Shown: piece after piece, positions 1 to 8,856 of the stretch
Layout of the letters: each line of letters starts with the position of its first letter
How positions within the stretch are numbered: position 1 is the first letter of the stretch
Source: Chryseobacterium indologenes
Lineage (GTDB): Bacteria; Bacteroidota; Bacteroidia; Flavobacteriales; Weeksellaceae
NCBI GenBank assembly: GCA_002439165.1
Contig: DJTE01000020.1
Span: 38,963-102,962, forward strand
Reading direction: 5' to 3'
Length of the DNA: 64,000 nt
Program-made: the position numbers and the translations under genes
The notes under the pieces: model-generated
Database searches by the model: none
Seen by the model: the letters and a program-made list of their open reading frames with translations, nothing else
What the model was told of the DNA's origin: nothing

Positions 1-1170
1 CCGGACCGCATTGTGGCTCATCAGCTGGCCGTAAAATATAAACTCTTCAATGAAAAAGGCTTTGATAAAGCTGAACTGGAGACTTTCTTTACTACTCCGC
101 GTGAAAACCTGGGCGATAAATACCTGAAGGCAAAAACCAGCAGCATCGCGGAAGATAATGAAAGAAAAAACAGGCTGGATCATATCAGAAACCTCTATAA
201 TCCGAGATTGGGATCAAAAGGAGAGATCCTGATTAACAACGGGGCTTATCCGGCCAGGATCATCGGATATTCCAGAGCGTATAACTGTGTCGGGTTCAAT
301 AATACAGGGCCGTGTCTGGAAGTAAGTGATCTTGATGGCGTTAAAGTAGCCACGATGTATCAGACCCAGGGTATGAAAACGTATGCGGTAAGAACTTTTG
401 ACAATAATGAATTCACCTTTACAGCTTCCCGATCTTACGCGTCTTCCGATTATGCTTTTGTGAGTGAATTTATAGCCAATCTCTTCATAGAAGGATATAC
501 GCTGGAACATCAGGCTTATTATAAACATGAAGAACTTCAGCAGGCGAAAGTGGATGATGCCATTAACAGGAGCATCAATTTATATGATGTGCCTGGATAT
601 TTGGTGGAGAAATCCGGTAAAAAAACAGAAGGAATGATCACCATCTGGTTTGAAATGCTGGATACGGAAAGAACAGGGCAGAAACTTCCCGAAGACGGAG
701 CTGATCTGTTCGGACAGCGTGTAACCCTGAAAAAACAGCTTCCGGGAATGAGAAGCATGGCCACCAAAGTATATAATGCGGATTCAGGCGTGCATTTCTG
801 TGTTTCCCCGAACGGAAATGAAGAATGTTATTACGGGCTGGATGTAAAAGGAGAGTTTATGAAAAAGCTTCAGAATTACGGAAGTATGCACGGAAATAAC
901 GCCTATTTTTACAGGCTTGTGGCCAGAGAAAATAAAATCATGCTGCTTCAGGACCCTGTTGAACTTCACAAATATGTCATCAAAACAGATCTTCAGCCTA
1001 AAGGGCAGATGCTTGATAACAGATCCAACAACCAGCTTTCTGAAAAGCTGGCCGATTATCTCAAAGACTGTAAAAGCCTTTCCGATCAGCTGAAAAAAGA
1101 AAGTCTGGATCTTAAAAACGAAGAAAATCTGCTTCACATCATTTCAGAATACGGTAAATGTAAAAAATAA
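1..1170 (+). CDS. Unrecognised large protein, C-terminal part (5' truncated by window edge)
   Basis: The reading frame is open from the first base (PDRIVAHQLAV...), so the gene almost certainly begins before the window. The GTG at 13 has no need to be the start. At least 389 residues are visible, with no signal peptide or membrane segment in this part. The C-terminal third is rich in Lys, Leu and Glu and may form helices or a coiled coil (KDCKSLSDQLKKESLDLKNE). I do not recognise the family. It is followed at 23 bp by a run of small same-strand genes, one SMI1/KNR4-like, which is the usual layout of a toxin or effector followed by immunity genes. That role is inferred from context only. Confidence 0.6.
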   Translation, partial: PDRIVAHQLAVKYKLFNEKGFDKAELETFFTTPRENLGDKYLKAKTSSIAEDNERKNRLDHIRNLYNPRLGSKGEILINNGAYPARIIGYSRAYNCVGFNNTGPCLEVSDLDGVKVATMYQTQGMKTYAVRTFDNNEFTFTASRSYASSDYAFVSEFIANLFIEGYTLEHQAYYKHEELQQAKVDDAINRSINLYDVPGYLVEKSGKKTEGMITIWFEMLDTERTGQKLPEDGADLFGQRVTLKKQLPGMRSMATKVYNADSGVHFCVSPNGNEECYYGLDVKGEFMKKLQNYGSMHGNNAYFYRLVARENKIMLLQDPVELHKYVIKTDLQPKGQMLDNRSNNQLSEKLADYLKDCKSLSDQLKKESLDLKNEENLLHIISEYGKCKK

Positions 1171-1193
1171 CGTACTTTTCCTTACTAAATATC

Positions 1194-1661
1194 ATGGGAC
1201 AAATACTTGTAGAATACGAAAAAGATAAAGGATTCCGGATCGCGGAAACGATGATGCAGCTGGTACTGCATTATATTCTTCAGGAAATGGAAAAGCCTGA
1301 ACATCTTATTCCGGATAAATCTGATCTGCTGGAGGATACAAAATTTCATATCAACGGATACAGCGGAGGTCATATGTACTTCAGCCTGTTTGATGAAATC
1401 AGTTCACCGGCAGACGAACAGGTCATGATACAGATCCTGAATAATGTGAAGACAACACTGCAAAATAAAGGAAACCTTATCTCCGTAGAAGAACTAATGA
1501 GTATTCCTACGGATGATCTCACATTTAAATATATTCTTGACAAGAAACCCTTTCCAACCACGGAATTAATCCGCGTAATGGATGCTCTTATCCAGATGCT
1601 GGAAAGAACCTGGCCCTACAAAGATTATGAAATGGATCTGAACTGGAAGTATTTTGATTAA
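1194..1661 (+). CDS. Small hypothetical protein, possible immunity protein
   Basis: This encodes 155 residues, acidic and soluble, with no signal peptide or membrane segment. ATG at 1194 is the first in-frame start after the upstream stop and lies 23 bp behind the preceding gene, so cotranscription is likely. I do not recognise the family. Its size, acidity and place between a large protein and an SMI1/KNR4-like gene make an immunity role plausible, but no motif proves it. Confidence 0.6.
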   Translation: MGQILVEYEKDKGFRIAETMMQLVLHYILQEMEKPEHLIPDKSDLLEDTKFHINGYSGGHMYFSLFDEISSPADEQVMIQILNNVKTTLQNKGNLISVEELMSIPTDDLTFKYILDKKPFPTTELIRVMDALIQMLERTWPYKDYEMDLNWKYFD

Positions 1662-1699
1662 ACTGAAGTTCAACAGATGATTGACAAAGAATAGAAAAA

Positions 1700-2161
1700 A
1701 TGGAATATTTACAGTTTTTAAAAGATCACCCCACAGAAGATTCCTTTACCAATAAAGGTATAAGTGAAGCAGAAATCAGGCATCTGGAAGAGCTTTATAA
1801 TAACAGCCGTTCATTTCCTGTTGCTTTAAAGGAACTTTTAACACTGGCGGGAAATTTCTGTCATGCATTGGATTATAACATTTATGACAGCCAGGAAGAG
1901 CTGCAGACAGAAGAAAGGGAAGAGCTGAGGGAATTGTATGATCTCACCATAGAAAGACCGTTCTTTTTTATCGATCTGGTTTCTCACGGTCTTCCTGTAT
2001 TTATATTTCTGGATGAAGGAGATGATCCGCCTGTCAACCAGATGGTAAATAATCCTACTAAGGAAAAATATTATGAAAGAGTAGGAGGAACACTGCAATC
2101 CTATGTCATCAGCAGGATCCGGTATTATCAGAAATGGTATCCCGGCCATAAAAAAAATTAA
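1700..2161 (+). CDS. SMI1/KNR4 (SUKH) family protein
   Basis: This encodes 153 residues. The N-terminal half follows the SUKH pattern: an acidic helix (ISEAEIRHLEELYNN), then a segment in which the chain asks whether the partner has grown old enough (FPVALKELLTLAGNF), then a hydrophobic strand with FFFIDL and VFIFLDEGDDPP. SUKH proteins are known mainly as immunity proteins against nuclease and other polymorphic toxins. It starts 38 bp after the preceding gene and ends 2 bp before the next, so it sits in a tight operon. Family assignment is fairly good; the toxin it may neutralise is not known. Confidence 0.7.
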   Translation: MEYLQFLKDHPTEDSFTNKGISEAEIRHLEELYNNSRSFPVALKELLTLAGNFCHALDYNIYDSQEELQTEEREELRELYDLTIERPFFFIDLVSHGLPVFIFLDEGDDPPVNQMVNNPTKEKYYERVGGTLQSYVISRIRYYQKWYPGHKKN

Positions 2162-2163
2162 CA

Positions 2164-2547
2164 ATGACAATGAATCACGAAGTTTTAAGCCGGTATTCTT
2201 TAAAGTTTTCAGTGGAAATTCTGGATGGAAGAAGAATGGGAACTGTGAGAACAACTGCTCCGGAAAATATGTTAAGCGGAAGCCTGGAAGACCTTTTTGT
2301 GCGTGGATATCCGGATGGATTTATCAGAAGGATCCTGAAAAATATAGAACGTGCCCTTCATAATGTTGATTTTGATCCAACAGATGATGGAGGCCCGGAA
2401 TTTGTCAGTGTGAGGGTTGGAAAAGAAATCTGTGTGATAAAAAGTATAAGAGAAAAGGCTCCTGTGAAGATTCCTACTGAAGATTTAAAGCAGATCTTAA
2501 TCGCATGGACAGACTATTTTGAAAAAAATGATATTGATGTGATATGA
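2164..2547 (+). CDS. Small hypothetical protein in putative immunity operon
   Basis: This encodes 127 residues (125 if the second ATG at 2170 is used). It is soluble, with no signal peptide, and has a central acidic stretch (HNVDFDPTDDGGPEFVSVRVG). The stop overlaps the next start as ATGA, and only 2 bp separate it from the SMI1/KNR4-like gene, so translation is probably coupled. I do not recognise the family. Context suggests a second immunity-type protein. Confidence 0.55.
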   Translation: MTMNHEVLSRYSLKFSVEILDGRRMGTVRTTAPENMLSGSLEDLFVRGYPDGFIRRILKNIERALHNVDFDPTDDGGPEFVSVRVGKEICVIKSIREKAPVKIPTEDLKQILIAWTDYFEKNDIDVI

Positions 2548-3100
2548 CCGGATATAAAAACTCAGAAGGACAGGTAGTGACAGAACAGGAATTCGACAGA
2601 ACGAAAGGAGGAACCATCCATACCTACGATGACATTACCGGAAGACTGAAAAAGACTGAAAATATCATTTTTATGTCAAAGCCGGGAACAACACGTACCT
2701 GGTGCGAATATTATCTGGATTCTTCAGAAAGTGAAACGGACATTATCCGGCAGTATACGGGTGAAACTGAAAATCATTCCCTGACCGTATTCATGTACTG
2801 GATGCACAAACCAATCTTCCTATACCGTTAAGAACCCGGAAATACTACTATAAAACAAGTAGAAACGGAGAACGGTATGAAGCAATAGAGTTCCTTTACG
2901 ATGAAAACGGTTTATTGCTGGAAGCCATAGAAATGCCCTACAATTCAGACGAACAGGACTGGGATTATTATGACTGGGATCATTTTCAGCTCCTGCAGGA
3001 TAAGAACTCAACCGATTTAAGTTATTACAAAAATAGTGATCTGCTGCCCGGGCATCTGCTTCATCTGCCGGATGATACGGAATCTGATTTTGAAAACTGA
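2544..3100 (+). pseudogene. Frameshifted small gene, putative immunity-type protein
   Basis: The frame starting at 2544 runs for 95 residues and ends at 2831. From about 2792 the next frame continues in the same style (HVLDAQTNLPIPLRTRKYYY...) without a stop until 3100, ending with an acidic tail. Joined near 2790 the two pieces would give a protein of about 185 residues. A one-base loss near 2790 explains the break; it may be a true mutation or a sequencing error. The start overlaps the stop of the preceding gene. The family is unknown, but the Y-, D- and E-rich sequence resembles small immunity proteins. Confidence 0.55.
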
Positions 3101-3187
3101 TAGCAAAATTATCCGTGTTATTAGAAACAATCTCACATTGTAAGAGGGTTTCAGTTAAAAACCATCATCACAACCCAAACCGCCCGT

Positions 3188-3215
3188 AACTTCCATCCTC
3201 CTTCTTCCAGCTTCC
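3188..3215. repeat. Dispersed intergenic repeat, copy 1 (CTTCTTCCAGCTTCC type)
   Basis: The block contains TAACTTCCAT then CTCCTTCTTCCAGCTTCC. Related copies occur at 34180-34198, 48861-48885, 55251-55275 (opposite strand) and 55573-55587, all between genes and mostly just past a stop codon. Confidence 0.6.
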
Positions 3216-3227
3216 TTTTTCAAGATC

Positions 3228-4106
3228 CTATTTTCCCAGCACTTTTTTTGCATTCTCATTATCAGGATTCAGCTCCAGGGATTTTTTATAATTTTCCAGG
3301 GCTTCCTTCTTTCTGCCAACTATCAAAAGGTTTTCACCATAGCTGTCATAGGTGTTCCAGGCATTGGGGTAAAGTTCTATATTCAGCCTGAATATCTTCA
3401 GGGCATCATCCATTTTCTTTTCTCCGGCCAGCTGGTAGCCAAAACTGTTGATTTCTTCTTCACCAACATTGTATTTCGAGCCAGTTCCTTTTTTATATTC
3501 TGACTTTATAAACGGAATCAGTTTGTCAATGGATTTTTCGTTGTTATAGGCATCGTTCAGGGAGATGAGATTCATTTTTCGCTCCTTTTCCTCCTGTTCT
3601 TTCAGGGTTTCAACGCTGTAATATTTTCTCTGTTCATCAGTAACCTGGGAAGGATCGATCTTATAACGTGCCCATTTTCCATTGGTTGTATGATCTTTAT
3701 AGAACTGGGTTCCATAGATCTGTGGCTGATTTCTGCGCATCAGGTCCCTGTCTACGGCAGCGGCATACCACCACCGGTTCAGGGTAGGATCCATTTCCAG
3801 GGCCTGTCCGAAACTTTTAACAGCCATTCCTGAGGAAATGCTGTCGTTTCCGTGCTGAAATACAATTCCGGCGTTGAAATAATCTTTGGCCGTCTGTACT
3901 TTATTTTCCTTCATCAGAACAAGAATTCTCTCTCTACGGTCGCTGTCTTCCTTACTCAGAACAGACCAGTTGATATTCGCAACCTTTCTTGCATTCTGGT
4001 CATCGTCTGCCATTTTCTGAAGTTCGGGATTATCTTTTGTCTGAGAGAAAATCACTAGGGGAAATATCAGTAAAAGTAAAGTGAAAAGCAGGTTTGATTT
4101 TTTCAT
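3228..4106 (-). CDS. Secreted tetratricopeptide-repeat protein
   Basis: This encodes 292 residues with an N-terminal signal peptide (MKKSNLLFTLLLLIFPLVIFS) cleaved before QTKD. The C-terminal third carries TPR-like helices, the last with the pattern ALENYKKSLELNPDNENAKK; an earlier region (SGMAVKSFGQALEMDPTLNR) is also TPR-like. Such proteins act as scaffolds in the periplasm or on the outer membrane; no enzyme motif is visible. It is monocistronic, transcribed toward the preceding cluster. Partner and function are unknown. Confidence 0.75.
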   Translation of the reverse strand: MKKSNLLFTLLLLIFPLVIFSQTKDNPELQKMADDDQNARKVANINWSVLSKEDSDRRERILVLMKENKVQTAKDYFNAGIVFQHGNDSISSGMAVKSFGQALEMDPTLNRWWYAAAVDRDLMRRNQPQIYGTQFYKDHTTNGKWARYKIDPSQVTDEQRKYYSVETLKEQEEKERKMNLISLNDAYNNEKSIDKLIPFIKSEYKKGTGSKYNVGEEEINSFGYQLAGEKKMDDALKIFRLNIELYPNAWNTYDSYGENLLIVGRKKEALENYKKSLELNPDNENAKKVLGK

Positions 4107-4270
4107 ACGGTTAAAGTAATTAGTTTTTAAGAGGTTAATTAACCCGGGGCAATTTACAAATTAATTTGTAGCAAGCCGATTGAAATTCAGTTCATAGAAA
4201 AATATTGTTTTGAAACTTAATACCACGGTGATATATAATTAAGCTAAAAAAGATCCCCACCATCTGCATA

Positions 4271-4330
4271 ATCAGCGGGAATATCAAAATATACAGAATT
4301 TATTCAATAGAGGCGGACTTTAATCCGCCC
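4271..4330. repeat. 60-bp direct repeat, copy 1, with internal hairpin
   Basis: Begins ATCAGCGGGAATATC and ends TAATCCGCCC. It differs from the copy at 4513-4572 at five of 60 positions by eye. The 3' part contains GGCGGA-CTTTAA-TCCGCC, a 6-bp stem hairpin. This looks like a short interspersed intergenic repeat. Confidence 0.75.
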
Positions 4331-4512
4331 TGGCCGTGGCAATGAAATTTTAAAATCACAAACCGAAGGTTCAACGTAGTCAATAGGCACAAAGTTTTTT
4401 ACACTTTAGTTTCAATAAGTTTACCTACTAAGCGTATAAAAGTACACATTAGTCTTTAGAAATCTATGATTTCTATTTCTTGCGGGATAAAAAAATCTTC
4501 CTGATCTGGCAG

Positions 4513-4572
4513 ATCAGCGGGAATATCAAAATATACGGAATTTATTCAATAGGGATGGACTTTAGTCCGCCC
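4513..4572. repeat. 60-bp direct repeat, copy 2
   Basis: Same 60-bp unit as 4271-4330, offset by 242 bp. Its hairpin is kept in changed form (GGACT-TT-AGTCC), so substitutions on both arms preserve pairing potential. Confidence 0.75.
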
Positions 4573-4730
4573 AAATAAAAGAAACAATCCACCGGCTTTA
4601 TCCAACCGATGCCGTTAATCTGTAAAATCCGTCCGCCCAACCATAAAACAATTCATTAAAAATAAATTCTTAAATTTAAAAAGACTTTTAAGAGTGATAA
4701 AATAGGGAAGTAGCAGGTAATTTGATAAAA

Positions 4731-5549
4731 ATGAATTTCAGGTTTATAAAGACTAAGAATCAGTTGCTGAAAAAATATATGGAAGGGTTTTATGTTTTTG
4801 AGAGCGGAACATCAGATCCCCGGACAGAATATATCGTCTTTCCTTCCAATTACTGTGTACTTTCTGTATATAATCATGTACGGCTGCATATAGAGCCGGG
4901 TAAAATTCACTATTCAGAATCATTGACAGAATCTTCCGTTTCCACAATTGCTTTTGCTTTTCAGAAACCGCTTATCGGAACCTACGAACCGGGGATCAGG
5001 GAAATAACATTCTGTTTTTATCCTCTCGGCTTCAGCCATTTTGTTGATGATGACTTAAACAGCCTCCGGCAGGGAGATATTCAGTTCTTTGATTATGATA
5101 AAGATTTTAAGGCTTTTATTTCAGAAGTTCTGGATGAAACCGATGAAGCCGTTTTACAGGAAAAAATTGAAGAGTACTGGGTACGGAAACTTCGGCCTAA
5201 AAATTTTTCCCAGCTTGAAAAAACTTTGGATCTGCTGAACAGAACAGATCTTGATATTTCGGAGATTGCAGAAAATCTGGGATTAAGCAGACAGTACCTC
5301 ACCCGGATGTTTACGAAGCACCTTTGCAAAACACCTTCCGAATACCGTAAAATTTTCCGTTTCAGAAAAGCATTGCAGAGCTTTACAGCATCCAGGAATC
5401 TTACCCATCTTACGTATGATAACCTGTTTTATGATCAGTCCCATCTTATTAAGGATTTCCAGAAGCTTACGGGAATGTCTCCCAGACAGTTTTTTAAAGG
5501 AAACATATCTTTGAATGAAGGATCGGTCAACTGGTTTTTTCCGGATTAG
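4731..5549 (+). CDS. AraC family transcriptional regulator
   Basis: This encodes 272 residues. I use ATG at 4731; a TTG three codons earlier is in frame but less likely. The C-terminal 100 residues hold the two helix-turn-helix motifs of AraC proteins: LDISEIAENLGLSRQYLTRM and LTYDNLFYDQSHLIKDF, followed by TGMSPRQF. The N-terminal domain (about residues 1-160) resembles the DUF6597-type sensory domain of Bacteroidota AraC proteins, but no ligand can be read from it. It lies upstream of the S41 peptidase gene on the same strand with an 85-bp gap and may regulate it. Confidence 0.85.
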   Translation: MNFRFIKTKNQLLKKYMEGFYVFESGTSDPRTEYIVFPSNYCVLSVYNHVRLHIEPGKIHYSESLTESSVSTIAFAFQKPLIGTYEPGIREITFCFYPLGFSHFVDDDLNSLRQGDIQFFDYDKDFKAFISEVLDETDEAVLQEKIEEYWVRKLRPKNFSQLEKTLDLLNRTDLDISEIAENLGLSRQYLTRMFTKHLCKTPSEYRKIFRFRKALQSFTASRNLTHLTYDNLFYDQSHLIKDFQKLTGMSPRQFFKGNISLNEGSVNWFFPD

Positions 5550-5634
5550 TTTCCATTTTTACAATTTTGAGAACAGAATACAGGATAATTTTGAAGAACA
5601 CCGGTAGGTTCCGGGCATTTAAAATTATTGCACC

Positions 5635-7374
5635 ATGTTAAATTTTATCCTTACCCTCTTACTGTTTATGTTCAGTATTTTCAGTTTTGCCCAAACGGCA
5701 GAGGGAGCAGAAACTTCTGCAGATCATATCTTTGATAAAGGTTCATCCATATCCGTACACAAGCTGTCCGGAACCCAGATCAGGGATCTTGCGGTACTCG
5801 GAAAAGTCTGGGGTTTCCTGAAATATTACCATCCGAAAGCGAATTCAGGAACGCTTAATTGGGACTATGAACTTTTTAAGGTAATGCCGGAAATCCTTTC
5901 AGCCAAAAATGAAACGGAAAGAAATAAAGTGCTTTTTACCTGGACTGCATCTTTGGGCGACTTTCCTGAAAAATCAGAAGGAAAAGATAATTCCGAACTG
6001 AGATACAAGCCCGATTTCCGGTGGATCGGTAAATCATTGGGAAAAGACCTCAGTGAATTGCTGCTGAATATTTCCAGAGCAGACAGAAAGGCGGAAAACC
6101 ATTACGTTAAAATATATTCGGAGGATATGCCCATTCCTTATTTTCAGAACGAAGCAGCCTATTCCCGGTTTAAATACCCTGATGCGGGTTTCAGGCTGCT
6201 GAGCCTGTACAGATACTGGAATATGATAGAATATTTTTACCCATATAAAAATACCCTCGGAAAAAGCTGGGATAAAACCCTGGCAGATCTGATTCCGAAA
6301 TTTGCAGAAGCGGAAAATGAAATGAGTTACAAGCTCGCAGTAGCTTCTATGGTCGCCGAAATACAGGATTCACATGCCGTATTATCGATATGGACGGCCC
6401 CTCCTTTATATGAATATTACGGAAAAATGAGACCTGCTGTAAATCTGGTATTTGTGGGTAGTAAGCCCATTGTTTCCGAAAGTCTTGAAGAGAAGAACGG
6501 AAATAGAAATGAACTTCTTCAGGGCGACGAAATTGTATCTGTCAACGGGAAACCTGTTGAAATTTTGCTTAAAGAGCAGCTTTCCTATGCATCAGGTTCT
6601 AATGAGCCTGTCCGTCTGTCAAAAGTAGGAGTAAGCCTTTTAAGGACCAATGATCCCGGGATTGAGGTAGGAGTGAAAAGATCCGGTACTTTAAAAACAG
6701 TCCGGGTAAAAACTCTTCCTCTGGAAAAATCTCTTGTGGAAGAAAATCAGGGAGAGCCTGCTTTCAAAATGATGGGAAGTGATATTGCCTATATTCATCC
6801 CGGAAGGCTGGATGTGAAAGACCTTGACGGCATCATGCAGAAAGCGGTAAAAGCTAAAGCAATCATCATCGACATGAGGACCTATCCGAAAGAAACGATG
6901 TTTCTGATGAAAATCGGGGACTACCTTTTTGATAAACCTAAAAACTTCTGCAGAATGACCAAAGGAAATGTTGTAACGCCCGGACAGTTCAGCTATTTAA
7001 GCGATGAATACATGAGTAATGTGAAAATAGGAAAAGAAACATCTGACTATTACAGAGGAAAACTCATTATTCTGTGCAATGAAACTACCCAGAGTTTTGC
7101 AGAAATGAGCCTGATGGCATTCCGTGCAGGTCCCAATACAACGATCATCGGAAGCCAGACCGCCGGAGCGGATGGCAATGTAACGGCACCTGTTGTACTG
7201 CCGGGGAATATCAGAACCGTTTTTACCGGAATTGGAATGTATAACCTGGACGGAACAGAAACCCAGAGAATCGGGATTGTACCGGATATAGAAGTAAAAC
7301 CTACCATTCAGGGGATTCAGGAAAAGAAAGATGAGGTACTGGAAAGAGCGATCCGTTTTTCCAAAGGTGCCTGA
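5635..7374 (+). CDS. Secreted S41 family (C-terminal processing-type) peptidase
   Basis: This encodes 579 residues with a signal peptide ending near SIFSFAQ. The middle has a PDZ-like segment (LLQGDEIVSVNGKPVEI, about residues 298-315). The C-terminal domain has the S41 fold signatures AIIIDMRTYP and TIIGSQTAGADGNV; Ser487 in ETTQSFAEM is the likely nucleophile. Enzymes of this family cut unstructured C-termini of exported proteins. The length fits the Bacteroidota S41 proteins with an N-terminal helical domain. The next gene starts 48 bp downstream and may be cotranscribed. The substrate is unknown. Confidence 0.85.
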   Translation: MLNFILTLLLFMFSIFSFAQTAEGAETSADHIFDKGSSISVHKLSGTQIRDLAVLGKVWGFLKYYHPKANSGTLNWDYELFKVMPEILSAKNETERNKVLFTWTASLGDFPEKSEGKDNSELRYKPDFRWIGKSLGKDLSELLLNISRADRKAENHYVKIYSEDMPIPYFQNEAAYSRFKYPDAGFRLLSLYRYWNMIEYFYPYKNTLGKSWDKTLADLIPKFAEAENEMSYKLAVASMVAEIQDSHAVLSIWTAPPLYEYYGKMRPAVNLVFVGSKPIVSESLEEKNGNRNELLQGDEIVSVNGKPVEILLKEQLSYASGSNEPVRLSKVGVSLLRTNDPGIEVGVKRSGTLKTVRVKTLPLEKSLVEENQGEPAFKMMGSDIAYIHPGRLDVKDLDGIMQKAVKAKAIIIDMRTYPKETMFLMKIGDYLFDKPKNFCRMTKGNVVTPGQFSYLSDEYMSNVKIGKETSDYYRGKLIILCNETTQSFAEMSLMAFRAGPNTTIIGSQTAGADGNVTAPVVLPGNIRTVFTGIGMYNLDGTETQRIGIVPDIEVKPTIQGIQEKKDEVLERAIRFSKGA

Positions 7375-7422
7375 TTACCCGTCAGCACACATCAAAAATA
7401 CCTTCATCAAAAATACAGGCTC

Positions 7423-8763
7423 ATGAATCAGATGAAAATCTTCAGTACTGCTTTACTGTTCATCATTAATATAAACATCCTGTGGGCACAGACCCGGAAG
7501 AACAGTAACGAAATTGCTTTAATAAGAGAAATCAACGTATCGGAATGGAGTGGAAAGAATTACCGGTTCAGCGCAGATATCAGATGCGAAGATTATGATG
7601 AAATAACGGAAATGGGCATCAATGCCGTACAGGTAGGAAAAGAAAAGTTTGATCTGCTGAATCATACGGCGGCACAGGCCCGGATTACCCCGTCTGCAGA
7701 AAACAGAAACTGGAAAACCATAACCATTGAAGGTAAAATTGATCCGCAGTCCAGACTGATCTGGCTTTATCTGCTGGCTTTCGGAAACGGAAAATTTTAT
7801 TTCGATAACCTGAATTTAAGTATTGAGTCTCAAAACGGCTGGATTGGTATCCCAATAGAAAATTCCGGGTTTGAGGAAACTGACGAGGTAAAAAAAGTTT
7901 TAAAAGCCTATAAAAATACAGCTTCTTTAAACAGGAATGATCATATTAAGACTTCCATTATAAAGTCAGGAGATAATAATGCCCTGATGTTAGATTCCCG
8001 GAACAATACCTTTCATTACGAAACCTATTACGGGTACAATCCGGCCAAAGGAAGATATATAACCATGCCGGACGGTAAGAAGATCTACTGCGAAATATAC
8101 GGAGACGGAGAACCTTTACTGCTGCTTCACGGCAATGGCGATTCTATCAACACATTCAAAAACCAGATTCCGGAGCTGGCAAAATACTATCAGGTAATTG
8201 CCATCGATACAAGAGGGCAGGGGAAGAGTACAGATAATGACACAGAGTCTTTCAACTATCGGATTTTTGAAAAAGATCTGGAAGAAATTATCCGCCAGCT
8301 TGGGCTGCAGAAAGTAAGTATTGTAGGATGGAGTGACGGTGCTGTTACGGGGATGCTTTATGCCATTCAACAGCCGGAAAAAGTGCACAAACTGATCCTG
8401 ATGGGAGCCAATCTCAATCCATCCGCCGAAGCGGTTACTTCTAAAATTCTCACCCAGGCCCGAAAAGACATTGAACGGCTCAAAAAGCAGAACGACCCTA
8501 AGAACAGAACCACTGTAAAACTCCTGGAAATGATCCTGAAGGAACCTGATATTCCGGTATCTGAACTTTCAAAGATAAAGGCTGAAACTTTGGTGATGGC
8601 CGGAGAAAAAGATCTTATCCTGGAAAAACATACCCGGTTGATCGCTCAGAATATACCCCATGCAGAACTGAAAATCGTAAAAGGGGAAACACATTTTCTA
8701 CCCGATGAAAACCCGGTGCTGTTTAACAGTATCGTGCTGGAGTTTTTAAAAAAGGCAGATTAA
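7423..8763 (+). CDS. Secreted alpha/beta hydrolase with N-terminal beta-sandwich
   Basis: This encodes 446 residues with a signal peptide ending near ILWAQ. Residues about 25-150 look like a jelly-roll, carbohydrate-binding-like domain (GKIDPQSRLIWLYLLAFGNG, KFYFDNLNLSI). From about residue 205 an alpha/beta hydrolase fold begins with the oxyanion loop LLLLHGNGDS, the nucleophile elbow GWSDG (Ser304), a late acid loop VMAGEKD and a catalytic His in KGETHFLPDE. All three triad residues are visible. It follows the S41 peptidase gene closely. The substrate is unknown; esterase or peptidase activity is possible. Confidence 0.82.
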   Translation: MNQMKIFSTALLFIININILWAQTRKNSNEIALIREINVSEWSGKNYRFSADIRCEDYDEITEMGINAVQVGKEKFDLLNHTAAQARITPSAENRNWKTITIEGKIDPQSRLIWLYLLAFGNGKFYFDNLNLSIESQNGWIGIPIENSGFEETDEVKKVLKAYKNTASLNRNDHIKTSIIKSGDNNALMLDSRNNTFHYETYYGYNPAKGRYITMPDGKKIYCEIYGDGEPLLLLHGNGDSINTFKNQIPELAKYYQVIAIDTRGQGKSTDNDTESFNYRIFEKDLEEIIRQLGLQKVSIVGWSDGAVTGMLYAIQQPEKVHKLILMGANLNPSAEAVTSKILTQARKDIERLKKQNDPKNRTTVKLLEMILKEPDIPVSELSKIKAETLVMAGEKDLILEKHTRLIAQNIPHAELKIVKGETHFLPDENPVLFNSIVLEFLKKAD

Positions 8764-8856
8764 GCCTGTGTTTTAAAGAAGCTTATTTGCTGGAAATGCA
8801 GATGTTTAATTCCTGCTCCTTTCAGATTCTGCCATACAGTGTTATTGATGCTTTTC

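Larger units (their letters stand above)
4107..4730. other. 624-bp intergenic region with two 60-bp direct repeats
   Basis: Divergent promoter region between the TPR gene and the AraC gene. No credible coding frame is seen. It holds the two 60-bp near-identical repeats listed separately and a third partial relative around 4600-4640 (ATCCGTCCGCCCAACC). The rest is AT-rich. Confidence 0.6.
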
